From the NCBI GenBank assembly GCA_965220665.1, contig CBDCQQ010000005.1, positions 1,240,001-1,304,000 on the forward strand: DNA of 64,000 nucleotides, given 5' to 3'. Shown piece by piece: positions 36,267-44,818 of the stretch (within the stretch, counting starts at the first letter, position 1; the number at the start of each line of letters is the position of its first letter). Made by a program: the position numbers and the translations under genes. Under the pieces are notes generated by a model. It was not told the DNA's origin and ran no database searches. It worked only from the letters and a program-made list of their open reading frames with translations. Origin of the DNA: JAJDZL01 sp965220665. GTDB taxonomy: Bacteria > Pseudomonadota > Gammaproteobacteria > Arenicellales > JAJDZL01.

Positions 36267-37946
36267 TCAGAATAGTCCCTCGATTTGACCACTACTGCCC
36301 AAGCGAATCGAATTGGCTGCTGGAACGCGGGGAAGCCCCGGCATGGTCATGATGTCACCGCATATTGCAACAGCAAATCCCGCACCTGCGAGAAGTCTGA
36401 CTTCACGGACCGGTACGACATGTCCCTCAGGTGCGCCAGTTTTGGTTGGATCGACAGAGAAACTGTACTGGGTCTTTGCCATGCAGACTGGCAGGTGTCC
36501 AAATCCGGTTTCCTGAAGCTGAGTAAGAAAGCTTGCAGCCTTACTTTCCACTGCTATGTCTGACGCACGGTAAATCTCTCTTGCCGTAGTGCGAATTTTT
36601 TCCTCAAGCGGCATTTCGTTGTCATACAGCCACTTGAAACCGGACTCACCGGAGTCAACTATATCAACGACTTTGTTTGCGAGTTGCTCGGCACCTGCAC
36701 CACCATCTGACCAGTGAGTGCACTCAATCGCTTCAACACCGTATTCAGCACAGCTCTGTCTGACGGCTTCAACTTCTGCATCAGTATCCGAGATAAACCG
36801 GTTAATTGCAACGACCGCTGGTAAACCGTATTTGGCAAGGTTTGACAGATGGCGTTGCAGATTGACACATCCCGTTTCAACGGCTGCCACATTCTCCGTT
36901 TGAAGGTCAGACTTTGCAACACCACCATGCATTTTAAGTGCCCGAATTGTAGCAACGAGAACTACTGCCGACGGATTCAGTCCTGCTGAGCGACACTTGA
37001 TATCAAAAAATTTCTGAGCTCCCAGGTCGGCGCCAAATCCGGCTTCAGTTACCACGTAATCTGACAGTTTAAGTGCGGTGCGGGTTGCAATCACGGAATT
37101 GCAGCCATGGGCAATGTTGGCAAATGGACCACCGTGAATAAACGCTGGATTGTTTTCCAGAGTCTGTACCAGGTTCGGTGCGAAAGCATCTTTGAGCAGC
37201 ACGGTCATTGGTCCTTGAGCTTTTACATCGCTTGCTGTGACTGCGGAACGGTCGCGTCGGTAGCCGACGTTGATTCTGCCAAGTCTTGCTTCCAAGTCCG
37301 AAAGGTTGTTGGCAAGACAGAATATTGCCATAATTTCGCTGGCAACTGTAATGTCGAAGCCGCTTTCCCTAGGGAAGCCGTTGGCAACGCCTCCCAGGGA
37401 ACAGGTAATCTGTCGCAGTGCTCGATCATTCATATCGACGACGCGACGCCAGGTAACGCGCCGGCTGTCAAGATTTGATTCAGCACCCCAATAAATTGAA
37501 TTGTCAACCAATGCCGACAGCAGATTATGAGCAGCACTGATGGCGTGAAAATCACCGGTAAAGTGAAGGTTGATGTCTTCCATCGGAACGACTTGTGCGT
37601 AGCCTCCTCCAGCCGCGCCGCCTTTCATACCGAAACAGGGTCCGAGACTGGGCTCTCTTAGACACATCATGGCTTTTTTGTTGATGCGATTGAGGGCGTC
37701 CCCCAAAGCGACTGAGGTTGTCGTTTTGCCTTCGCCTGCAGGGGTGGGAGTGATGGCAGTGACAAGAATTAACTTGCCATCCGGTTGATCGCTGAGCGAA
37801 TCAATATAGTCAAGATCAATTTTTGCCTTAGTATGCCCGTATGGAATCAGGGCTTCGTGCGGGATATTCAGCTGTCCACCAATATCCCTGATGGGTTTCA
37901 TGGTTGCCTCGCGGGCGATCTCTATATCACTTTTTACCTGTAACAC
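36267..37946 (-). CDS. fhs: Formate-tetrahydrofolate ligase
   Basis: Joins formate to tetrahydrofolate with ATP, or runs in reverse to yield formate and ATP. 559 residues with the P-loop TPAGEGKTTTSVALGDALNR, the segment LREPSLGPCFGMKGGAAGGG, and HGGPFANIAHGCNS. The GTG start at 37946 has AGGAG 9 nt upstream. Together with folD it can drain one-carbon units made by N-methylglycine oxidation. First gene of the fhs-ggt pair. Confidence 0.96.
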   Translation of the reverse strand: MLQVKSDIEIAREATMKPIRDIGGQLNIPHEALIPYGHTKAKIDLDYIDSLSDQPDGKLILVTAITPTPAGEGKTTTSVALGDALNRINKKAMMCLREPSLGPCFGMKGGAAGGGYAQVVPMEDINLHFTGDFHAISAAHNLLSALVDNSIYWGAESNLDSRRVTWRRVVDMNDRALRQITCSLGGVANGFPRESGFDITVASEIMAIFCLANNLSDLEARLGRINVGYRRDRSAVTASDVKAQGPMTVLLKDAFAPNLVQTLENNPAFIHGGPFANIAHGCNSVIATRTALKLSDYVVTEAGFGADLGAQKFFDIKCRSAGLNPSAVVLVATIRALKMHGGVAKSDLQTENVAAVETGCVNLQRHLSNLAKYGLPAVVAINRFISDTDAEVEAVRQSCAEYGVEAIECTHWSDGGAGAEQLANKVVDIVDSGESGFKWLYDNEMPLEEKIRTTAREIYRASDIAVESKAASFLTQLQETGFGHLPVCMAKTQYSFSVDPTKTGAPEGHVVPVREVRLLAGAGFAVAICGDIMTMPGLPRVPAANSIRLGSSGQIEGLF

Positions 37947-38192
37947 CGACTAGTACTCCTCTTTATGGTGTTGCTCGAATCAATTCCAATCGCGCTCAGA
38001 ATAAAAATAAAACGCGTAGAACGCGCAATCAGGAAGTGACTTTTTGAAGGTCGCCGTGCAAAACGAATCCATCCCCCGTTACCGACAAAATCGGCACTAA
38101 TTCTCCGTCAATTCGTGCAACAGAATGTAGTGACTCGAAACTTGAGGCGAAGTGCCTCAATTTTACTATATGCAATTACTGGGGTAGGAGAA

Positions 38193-38567
38193 AAGAGCTG
38201 GTCTATAAGCCGGGTTCTGTACGATTTAGCAATCGATGGCAGCCATTTATCTAGGACTCACATCACTGCGAGACTCAAGCGACCTACCCAAGTCCAACGA
38301 GGGCTGCGTTATCGGACTTCTATTTGGTCTTGCTCCGGGTGGGGTTTACAATGCCGATTTCGTTACCGAAATCGCGGTGCGCTCTTACCACACCATTTCA
38401 CCCTTACCTGCCTATACCGTCCAGAGTCTGAACGAAATCGCCAGGCGGTATATTTTCTGTTGCACTTTCCATCAGCTCGCGCCGCCCAGGCGTTACCTGG
38501 CACCTTGCCCCTGGAGCCCGGACTTTCCTCCTGAACCGTAATCCAGGCGACTGCCCAACCAGCTCTT
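38193..38567 (-). ncRNA. rnpB: RNase P RNA, bacterial class A
   Basis: The catalytic RNA of RNase P, which trims tRNA 5' ends. On the minus strand the RNA begins GAGCTGGTTGGGCAGTCGCC and ends with AGACCAGCTC, so the two ends pair as helix P1. Conserved blocks are present in order: GGAGGAAAGTCCGGGCTCC (P4 5' strand), GTAAACCCCACCCGGAGCAA, and ACAGAACCCGGCTTATAGA (P4 3' strand). Length is about 375 nt, normal for the class. Overlapping plus-strand frames here are shadows. The end positions are good to a few bases. Confidence 0.97.
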
Positions 38568-38990
38568 TTCATCAAAATTAAATTTTACTGCACCCCAGAA
38601 ATGTCGCGCTCCATACACGACGAGTTTATTCTCCCTTTGACTGTGCAATCACAAAGGAGCAATATCCGGAACTGTACTGGTACGGTTGACTTTCGTGGTA
38701 GAAGCGCTGAAGAATTTCACTCCACTTCATTTGCAAGCAATTGCTAATTCAACGACTCACCCGTCAATTTCACCTCTCTTAACAGTCTTTTGAGGCAAGT
38801 TTATCGACGCGGAACTGAATTAACGATTCTGCATCGCAAACTATGCCTGACTGCGCCTTCCGACTCATTCAAACCATTCGGCAGACAGCGACGGCCGCGA
38901 TAAGCCATCGCGGCTGTGAGCACTTTCAGCTTCCCAATTAATGTAGACTGTGCATCAGTATCAGCCGAGCGGCTCTGCATTCAATACGGA
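38568..38990. other. Spacer upstream of rnpB
   Basis: About 420 bp with no gene, holding the rnpB promoter near its left end. A 7-bp perfect hairpin, GCCGCGA / TCGCGGC with a 7-nt loop (38894-38914), lies about 80 bp after the methyltransferase stop. It lacks a T-run and could be a factor-dependent terminator. Nothing else is visible. Confidence 0.45.
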
Positions 38991-39818
38991 TCAGCTGTAT
39001 GTTCGCGAAATTGCTGTAATGTGCGGTGGTAACATCAACGGACGTTTTGTATCGTTGACTTCTTTGAACAATCTGTTAGCTAGAGTGTCAACGTCAATTT
39101 CTTCAGCCGTTGCCAAGCCGAATTTCTCAATCAATGGCAACAAGCTTCTGAAGCTGGCTGCAAGATACTCATAGCCTGGCCAATCTTCGGGTCCTCCCAT
39201 TGGCGCATGATAGTCAAGACTTGGAGCTGGTAGCCCAGCTTCTGTGAAAACACCAAACAGATCGAAACCCATACTGATGTTGGCACCGGTATGTTCGAAC
39301 ACACCCAATCCCCACTCGACCATATTGTTGAGTAATGGGGTTTCGTCGCTGGTCATCGCACGATAAAAACTCAAAGCGGGTTCCTGGAACGCCACTGTTC
39401 CACCCGGCTTCAGGTTGGTGACAAGTTTTCTAAGCAAATCGACTGGCTGAGGGACATATAACAGGACCAGCCGTCCGACGATCAGATCGAAATCGGAGTC
39501 CAGCTCGACTTCCGACGCATCGCCTGCGACAAATTCGACGTGTGCATAACCAAGCGCCGTCGCTCTTTCCCTGGCGGTACTCAAAATTTCGGGATTCATG
39601 TCAACGCCAACTACGCACCCCGATGGCCCGACAATTTCGGCCGCAGTCAAGGCAACATCCCCAGCGCCGCTTCCAATATCCAAGACTTTCATTCCGGCGC
39701 CGAGTCCGGTTTCATGAAGAAAACGTCGGGTCACTCGGTCGTAGAGTTGGGATTGCTCTATCAATCGGTTCGTTTCCTCTTTGCTTCGTCCCATTGTGTA
39801 TTCGCGATTCTCAGTCAT
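38991..39818 (-). CDS. Class I SAM-dependent methyltransferase
   Basis: 275 residues. The SAM-binding motif I is VLDIGSGAGDVALTAAEIVG, followed by VVGVDMNPEILSTARER (acidic motif II), VEFVAGDASEV and LVTNLKPGGTVAFQEP. It is a small-molecule type (ubiquinone/sterol-like, Methyltransf_11/25) and carries no RNA- or DNA-binding part. The acceptor is unknown. The N-terminus is charged (TMGRSKEETNRLIEQSQLYD), as in free-standing cytoplasmic members. It lies between rnpB and rsmI, genes that are close neighbours in other gammaproteobacteria, so it looks like an inserted cargo gene. Confidence 0.85.
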   Translation of the reverse strand: MTENREYTMGRSKEETNRLIEQSQLYDRVTRRFLHETGLGAGMKVLDIGSGAGDVALTAAEIVGPSGCVVGVDMNPEILSTARERATALGYAHVEFVAGDASEVELDSDFDLIVGRLVLLYVPQPVDLLRKLVTNLKPGGTVAFQEPALSFYRAMTSDETPLLNNMVEWGLGVFEHTGANISMGFDLFGVFTEAGLPAPSLDYHAPMGGPEDWPGYEYLAASFRSLLPLIEKFGLATAEEIDVDTLANRLFKEVNDTKRPLMLPPHITAISRTYS

Positions 39819-40247
39819 GACAAACTTCCAAAATGTGATTTATGGCAGCAACTTCAAGCGGATTATGCGGGTGTGCTTCAGTTGCCATTGGTTTTATTCG
39901 GTATCCTGTTCAGGTTCGTTCGAACTTTCCATTTGCTCGAAAAACGATTCACAAATTCAGCAACAATTTTTCGTTGCACTACCGTTCATCGATGTTCCTC
40001 TTGAACCGATGCCGATTTTATTCTGAAAATGGCGGGTCTTGTAGTTCTCTTAATCATCCCCAACGTTTGATTTGTAGTAGCAATGGTCGACAACGCCTCT
40101 ACCGCCGACAGACTGTCTCAAACTTATATGTCGCAGGATGTGTAAATTTGGAGGTGAGTTACTTCTCTTCTTGCGTTTGAATTTGCTGTATTTACCGCGT
40201 CTGGATCTAACGCTTCAAACAGAATGAGTGATCGATTGATATTGCAG
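39819..40247. other. Spacer between methyltransferase and rsmI
   Basis: About 430 bp. Short overlapping frames exist on both strands, but none has a ribosome-binding site or a recognisable domain. No RNA gene fold is evident. It holds the methyltransferase promoter and perhaps decayed DNA. Confidence 0.4.
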
Positions 40248-41102
40248 CTAACTTTCTTCAGCCTCAGTCTGCAGTTCAAGCGTTCTCTGGTATAGCAGAT
40301 TGCGTCTGACACCAAATATTCTGGCAGTTATTTCAGCAGCCTTGCGAGGTGATAACTCTTCCATCAGAATATTGAGAGTCTGATCAATCTGCTGATCAAT
40401 TCCGCGTTTTGAACGAGATGCGGGACCAACAATGATTACGAACTCACCTTTGATTTCATCGATATTTTCGCGAACCTGTTCGGTGATAACTCCAAGATTG
40501 CCAACCCGGATGCTTTCATAGACCTTTGTCATTTCTCTTGCAATGCAAACCTCCCTGGTGCTGCCAAGGGCGCCAGTCAGGTCTTCAAGTGAGGCAACAA
40601 TGCGATGCGGTGCTTCGAAGAAAACAAGAGCACTGTCGAGTTCTGACAACTGACGTATGCGGCGTTTCCGATCACCTGAACTCGATGGTAGAAAACCTTC
40701 AAAGTGAAACTGACGAAAATTAAGTCCACACACTGAAAGGGCGCTGCTCACGGCACTGGCCCCAGGGACCGGAATAACACGAATGCCATTCTCATGCGCA
40801 GATTTGACCAGGTTGGCGCCAGGATCGGAAACAAGTGGTGTACCGGCGTCAGAGACAAGTGCGACGCTTTCTCCATCGAGCAAGCGCTGATGCAGTTTGA
40901 GTGCACTTTTGGTTTCGTTGTGCTGATGGTGTGCAATCACTGGGGTCTTGATACCAAAATGACTCAACAGTTTACGACTTTGACGAGTGTCCTCAGCGGC
41001 GATGACATCAACATTTTTCAGCACTTCCAACGCTCGCGTGGAGATGTCAGCGAGATTGCCAATCGGCGTTGCGACGATATACAGATGTCCGGGCGGTTTC
41101 AT
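40248..41102 (-). CDS. rsmI: 16S rRNA 2'-O-ribose C1402 methyltransferase
   Basis: Methylates the ribose of C1402 in 16S rRNA. 284 residues with the tetrapyrrole-methylase fold: HLYIVATPIGNLADISTRAL at the N-terminus, DTRQSRKLLSHFGI, ALVSDAGTPLVSDPGANLV, PVPGASAVSSALSVCGL and FEAPHRIVASLEDL. The C-terminal part (ELSPRKAAEITARIFGVRRN) matches the family's helix-turn-helix tail. Divergent from lpoA, 124 bp away, the usual arrangement in gammaproteobacteria. Confidence 0.97.
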   Translation of the reverse strand: MKPPGHLYIVATPIGNLADISTRALEVLKNVDVIAAEDTRQSRKLLSHFGIKTPVIAHHQHNETKSALKLHQRLLDGESVALVSDAGTPLVSDPGANLVKSAHENGIRVIPVPGASAVSSALSVCGLNFRQFHFEGFLPSSSGDRKRRIRQLSELDSALVFFEAPHRIVASLEDLTGALGSTREVCIAREMTKVYESIRVGNLGVITEQVRENIDEIKGEFVIIVGPASRSKRGIDQQIDQTLNILMEELSPRKAAEITARIFGVRRNLLYQRTLELQTEAEES

Positions 41103-41226
41103 AGTGATATTGCGAAGTAATATAATTTGAGACGAATTTTAGTTGCGAAATTTCGATTTTGCGCCTGTGGGCGCTCCTTCCAAATTATGAAGTCCGTTTG
41201 TGGAATTTTCACGTAAAGGTGCTCAT

Positions 41227-43200
41227 TTGAAGAACACTCGATATCTGTCAATTGTCACCTTCTGCATGATTCTAGTCAGCTGCACATCCGGAACACCTGC
41301 GCCCGTAACCACCGTCCCGTCGTTGGACTCTGCAACTCAGGAATCGCCTGAACCTGAAGTTCAAGTGGAGCTGCCGAGCAGTGAAATTATCGAAGACATC
41401 ATTATTGAAGAAGCCAGACCAAATGCTTGGGAGAAGATCGAAGCGGCAGCAAATGACACTACCTACCAGCATGCGCAACTTTTGGCAGCAGCAGAGAGCT
41501 TGGTCTACGAACGCCGAAACCAGGAATCCCAGGAAATTCTTGAGCTAATCGACGTTACACAGTTAAGTCAAAGCGAACGGGTCAATCTCGACATACTCAG
41601 GGCACGTTTAAACCAGACGGAAGGTGAGCATCGTTCAGCAGTTCGCGGTTTAGGCAGATTGCAACTTTCTGGTTTAACGGACCTAAATCAGAGTGTACGC
41701 ATTGCCAGGCTCAAAGCCTACTCGTATTCGCAACTGAAAGAGCCTGTTAACATGGCCAGCGAATTGATGCAGCTTTACGGACTGCTATCTGACGATCGTA
41801 CTCAACGGCTTGAAGCCGGACACCAGTTATGGGCAGTTTTGTCTCGAATGACCCTGGAAGAGTTACGGGATGCACTACAGAAATCGGAAGATCCGGTTGT
41901 CCGTCAATGGTATGTATTGGCTCTGGCGCTGGGACTCAACTCTGTTCGCTCGGACCCATTTAAGTACGAACAGGCCATAAACAACTGGCGACAGAATAAT
42001 CCGGAGCATCCAGCGAATGAACTGATTAGTGCGGGTCTTGCCCCTGGACCGGTTGTCACTTCAAGAATTGCATTGCTGCTCCCCCTCTCTTCGGTCAATC
42101 GCGCTTTTGTGCAAGCAATGCTAGATGGGTTTATGGCCCAGCATGAGGCCGACACGAACCCGCTTAAACCGCAAATTGATGTGATCGACATCGGTGATCA
42201 GCCTGCGAATGTGACACATTTCTATTATCAGGCTGTTGACAATGGAGCAGACTTTGTTGTTGGACCTCTAGGCGTAGGCTTTGTGAATGAAATCACGCAA
42301 TACGTGGATTTCATTGTTCCAACACTGCTGTTGGGCGAGACATCAGCAACCAGTTTGCCAGATTATGTATATCAGTTTGCGTTGGCTCCTGAGCACGAAG
42401 GTGCCGGAGTAGCAAATCGCGCATGGCAGGACGGTCATGACACCGCGCTGGTGATTCGTTCACCGCAGCAATGGTCCGATCGAGCATTTTCAGCGTTTAG
42501 CGACAGTTGGGAGAAACGAGGTGGCCACGTTATTCAAGTTTATGATTATGAACTCAATCAGAGTGACTACTCGGAAGCCACGAAGCAGATTTTACTGATC
42601 GATGCCAGTGCGAATCGCTATCAGACGATTCGTGAGATGATGGGGAAGTCAATGAAGTTTGTACCACGGCGTCGTCAGGATGCTGATTTCATTTATTTGA
42701 GCGCTGATTCTGAGCATGGACGATTACTCAAGCCGTATCTGGATTTTTTGAAAGCACATGATCTGCCTATATATGCGACATCCCATATTTATCCAGGAAA
42801 AATCAACAAAATCAGAGATCAGGATTTGAACGGCATTCGATTCGCTGATATGGATTGGATAATCGACAAAAGCGAAAGAATGACGGAACTGAAGTCTACG
42901 TTGGAGGCTGGCCTGTCGATTGACGAGAGAGTCAATCGCTTGTTTGCCATGGGAGTCGACATCTACAATCTGGTGTCCCGTATAGAGGTGCTCAGTTTTG
43001 ATAGGGCAGCCCGATTTCATGGGGTAACGTCGATGATTCATCTGGCTGAAAATGGCAGAGTATTGCGACAGCAGCGCTGGGCTGTTTTTGAAGATGGCAC
43101 TCCAGAACTGATTTCCGATATGGCGCCTCCCGAGTTAGGCCCGATTCCAAAACTGAATGCTGGCGCTGTGCAGGTAACAATCCGTGAGGAGCGCGAGTAA
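41227..43200 (+). CDS. lpoA: Outer-membrane lipoprotein activator of PBP1a
   Basis: An outer-membrane lipoprotein that stimulates the peptidoglycan synthase PBP1a. The TTG at 41227 is chosen because AAAGGTG lies 5 nt before it and the product then begins MKNTRYLSIVTFCMILVSC, a textbook lipoprotein signal with lipobox LVSC. A GTG 27 bp upstream is the alternative. The N-terminal half is helical and TPR-like. The C-terminal half has the periplasmic-binding fold of YraM (VTSRIALLLPLSSVNRAFVQ, GADFVVGPLGV, ADFIYLSADSEHGRLLKPYL). The 657 residues fit the family. Divergent from rsmI as usual, but yraN does not follow; a BON gene comes next. Confidence 0.92.
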   Translation: MKNTRYLSIVTFCMILVSCTSGTPAPVTTVPSLDSATQESPEPEVQVELPSSEIIEDIIIEEARPNAWEKIEAAANDTTYQHAQLLAAAESLVYERRNQESQEILELIDVTQLSQSERVNLDILRARLNQTEGEHRSAVRGLGRLQLSGLTDLNQSVRIARLKAYSYSQLKEPVNMASELMQLYGLLSDDRTQRLEAGHQLWAVLSRMTLEELRDALQKSEDPVVRQWYVLALALGLNSVRSDPFKYEQAINNWRQNNPEHPANELISAGLAPGPVVTSRIALLLPLSSVNRAFVQAMLDGFMAQHEADTNPLKPQIDVIDIGDQPANVTHFYYQAVDNGADFVVGPLGVGFVNEITQYVDFIVPTLLLGETSATSLPDYVYQFALAPEHEGAGVANRAWQDGHDTALVIRSPQQWSDRAFSAFSDSWEKRGGHVIQVYDYELNQSDYSEATKQILLIDASANRYQTIREMMGKSMKFVPRRRQDADFIYLSADSEHGRLLKPYLDFLKAHDLPIYATSHIYPGKINKIRDQDLNGIRFADMDWIIDKSERMTELKSTLEAGLSIDERVNRLFAMGVDIYNLVSRIEVLSFDRAARFHGVTSMIHLAENGRVLRQQRWAVFEDGTPELISDMAPPELGPIPKLNAGAVQVTIREERE

Positions 43201-43292
43201 CTAGCAACAGATTTTTAACAAAACTTGAATCCTGACACAATAAATTTGGTCAAATTTCAATATCTATGGTAAAGAAACAGATGAGGTCAGCT

Positions 43293-43913
43293 ATGAAAAC
43301 CGCAATTAGGTCTTCTTTTGTCTCAACGAGATGGGCCGCGGCAGTAGGTATCGCGGTGCTGTCTATTGTGGTGTTAACCGCAAACAGTAGCGTTTCGTAT
43401 GCGCAGAGCGCTGAAGTTGAATCACTGAATCCTGTGGTGGAAAACCGCGGGGTGATGCAGCAACTGGAAGATACGTCCATTACCTTCAGAGTCAACAACC
43501 TGATTTCGGAAAATGAGCAGGTGATGAGCAAATCAGAAGTTAACGTTACGACTGTGAACGGGATTGTGTTGCTGACTGGCAGCGTGAAGTCAGCACAGGA
43601 TAAGCATTGGTGCGAGCAAGTTGCTAGCAGTCACCCGAAAGTTCTCAAAGTCATTAACGAGTTGAAGGTACGCAAGCAGCGATCACTGCTTGATATCGGG
43701 CGGGACAAGGCGTTGCAGGCTTCGGTAAAAATTCGAATCATCAACGAATTGGATGCTGAATCTCCAACGGTGCATGTTGTCACTTATGACAAGGTTGTTT
43801 ACCTAATGGGAGTGGTCAGTAAAGATGTCGCTGATAGGGCGGCAAAAGTGGCGAGCAATACCAGAAAAGTCGACCGGGTCATTACTATTTTCCAGTTCAA
43901 GAAAAACGGTTGA
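43293..43913 (+). CDS. Secreted protein with two BON domains (DolP/OsmY-like)
   Basis: 206 residues. The start at 43293 is preferred because GAGG lies 7 nt upstream. Residues 1-38 form an export signal (AAAVGIAVLSIVVLTANS, then SYAQS with a signal peptidase I type end). Two BON domains follow, the first around VNVTTVNGIVLLTGSVKSAQ and the second around HVVTYDKVVYLMGVVSKDVA. The position after lpoA matches DolP (YraP), an outer-membrane integrity protein. DolP is a lipoprotein, but no lipobox Cys exists here, so this product should be a free periplasmic protein. yraN and diaA are missing between lpoA and this gene. Confidence 0.85.
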   Translation: MKTAIRSSFVSTRWAAAVGIAVLSIVVLTANSSVSYAQSAEVESLNPVVENRGVMQQLEDTSITFRVNNLISENEQVMSKSEVNVTTVNGIVLLTGSVKSAQDKHWCEQVASSHPKVLKVINELKVRKQRSLLDIGRDKALQASVKIRIINELDAESPTVHVVTYDKVVYLMGVVSKDVADRAAKVASNTRKVDRVITIFQFKKNG

Positions 43914-44020
43914 GTCTGAACATCGCAAAAAGCATGCCAATAGTTTTAAATTGGCACTGCGACCAATTCAATTGTCGAGATTGGCGTTAGGAAGTTCCGG
44001 GGATTGAACTAAGAAGTAAT

Positions 44021-44094
44021 TGGAGCGGACGATGGGAATCGAACCCACGTAATCAGCTTGGGAAGCTGAGGTTCTGCCATTGAACTACGCCCGC
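44021..44094 (-). tRNA. tRNA-Gly, anticodon CCC
   Basis: The 74-nt gene on the minus strand starts GCGGGCGTAGTTCAATGG and includes the encoded CCA. The acceptor arm GCGGGCG pairs with CGTCCGC (one G-U pair), and the D arm is GTTC/GAAC. The anticodon stem TCAGC/GCTGA carries the loop TTCCCAA with anticodon CCC, and the T arm is GGGTTCGATTCCC. The body is close to E. coli glyU. It reads the GGG codon. The coordinates and fold are clear. Confidence 0.97.
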
Positions 44095-44129
44095 TGAAAC
44101 AGCCAACACGGCGAAGTACTCAAATTCTA

Positions 44130-44657
44130 TCAGTTTGCAGACTGCCTCGCGAAGCGAGATTCACTATGTATCTGATCGATGTATGGTTCAAGCTCTGAAA
44201 GTGCTCTTCGGTAAACATCCCGTTTAAAGCTAATCACGCGATCAGCGGGAGTCCAATAACTGACCCATTTCCATTTGTCAAATTCGGGATGGCCGGAGCA
44301 GTCCAGACAAAAGTCTGATTCATCACCGATGAATTTGAACATAAACCATTTCTGTTTCTGGCCTTTGAAAGTGCTTCTGCTACTCACTCGAATATATCGG
44401 CGTGGAATTTCATACTTCAGCCAGTCTTTGGTGTAAGCGATCAGCTCGACATGAGTTGGTTTGAGTCCGAGTTCCTCGTCCATTTCGCGATAGACAGCAT
44501 CCAGAATTGATTCATCCTGGTTGACACCGCCTTGCGGAAACTGCCAGCCATCATGACCAACTCGGCGCGCCCAAAGAACCTGTGCGCGGTCGTTACAGAG
44601 TACGATTGCCACATTTGGCCGGTATTCCTGTTGGTTTGACATTGAATGAGCTGACAT
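44130..44657 (-). CDS. rppH: RNA pyrophosphohydrolase
   Basis: Removes pyrophosphate from the 5' triphosphate end of mRNA and so starts decay. 175 residues beginning near EYRPNVAIVLCNDRAQVLWA, with WQFPQGGVNQDESILDAVY and the Nudix box GGVNQDESILDAVYREMDEE (residues 43-62), then KYEIPRRYIR and GQKQKWFMFKF, all diagnostic of RppH. Two Met codons (44657 and 15 bp later) are possible starts; neither has a good ribosome-binding site. It usually lies before ptsP, which is not seen here. It lies 35 bp downstream of the tRNA-Gly position but is not obviously linked. Confidence 0.96.
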   Translation of the reverse strand: MSAHSMSNQQEYRPNVAIVLCNDRAQVLWARRVGHDGWQFPQGGVNQDESILDAVYREMDEELGLKPTHVELIAYTKDWLKYEIPRRYIRVSSRSTFKGQKQKWFMFKFIGDESDFCLDCSGHPEFDKWKWVSYWTPADRVISFKRDVYRRALSELEPYIDQIHSESRFARQSAN

Positions 44658-44818
44658 GTAGATCAGAGTGCGAAAATTCTGAATATATCAAAAATATATT
44701 ATCTAGCGATTTTATTACAATTACAGTTTGAATTGCAACAGGATTTTTACCATTGACTGGGACAGGAAGACGCGGGGAATTGTTTGTCGGGTACGACCGT
44801 CAAACAGAAATTTGCGCC

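Noticed and set aside
38115..38575. Overlapping frames of 70-139 codons on both strands
   Set aside because: The DNA is the RNase P RNA gene, with paired ends and all conserved blocks; the frames are accidental.
38894..38914. REP-type repeat hairpin
   Set aside because: It is a single perfect hairpin; no second copy was noticed in the window, so it was left as a possible terminator.
39540..40180. Plus-strand frames of 81-154 codons
   Set aside because: They start inside the antisense of the methyltransferase gene and run into a spacer, without a ribosome-binding site or domain.
44760..44818. Terminator after the LDH2-family gene
   Set aside because: The inverted repeat TTTGACGG / CCGACAAA has a mismatch and no T-run follows, so the support is too weak.
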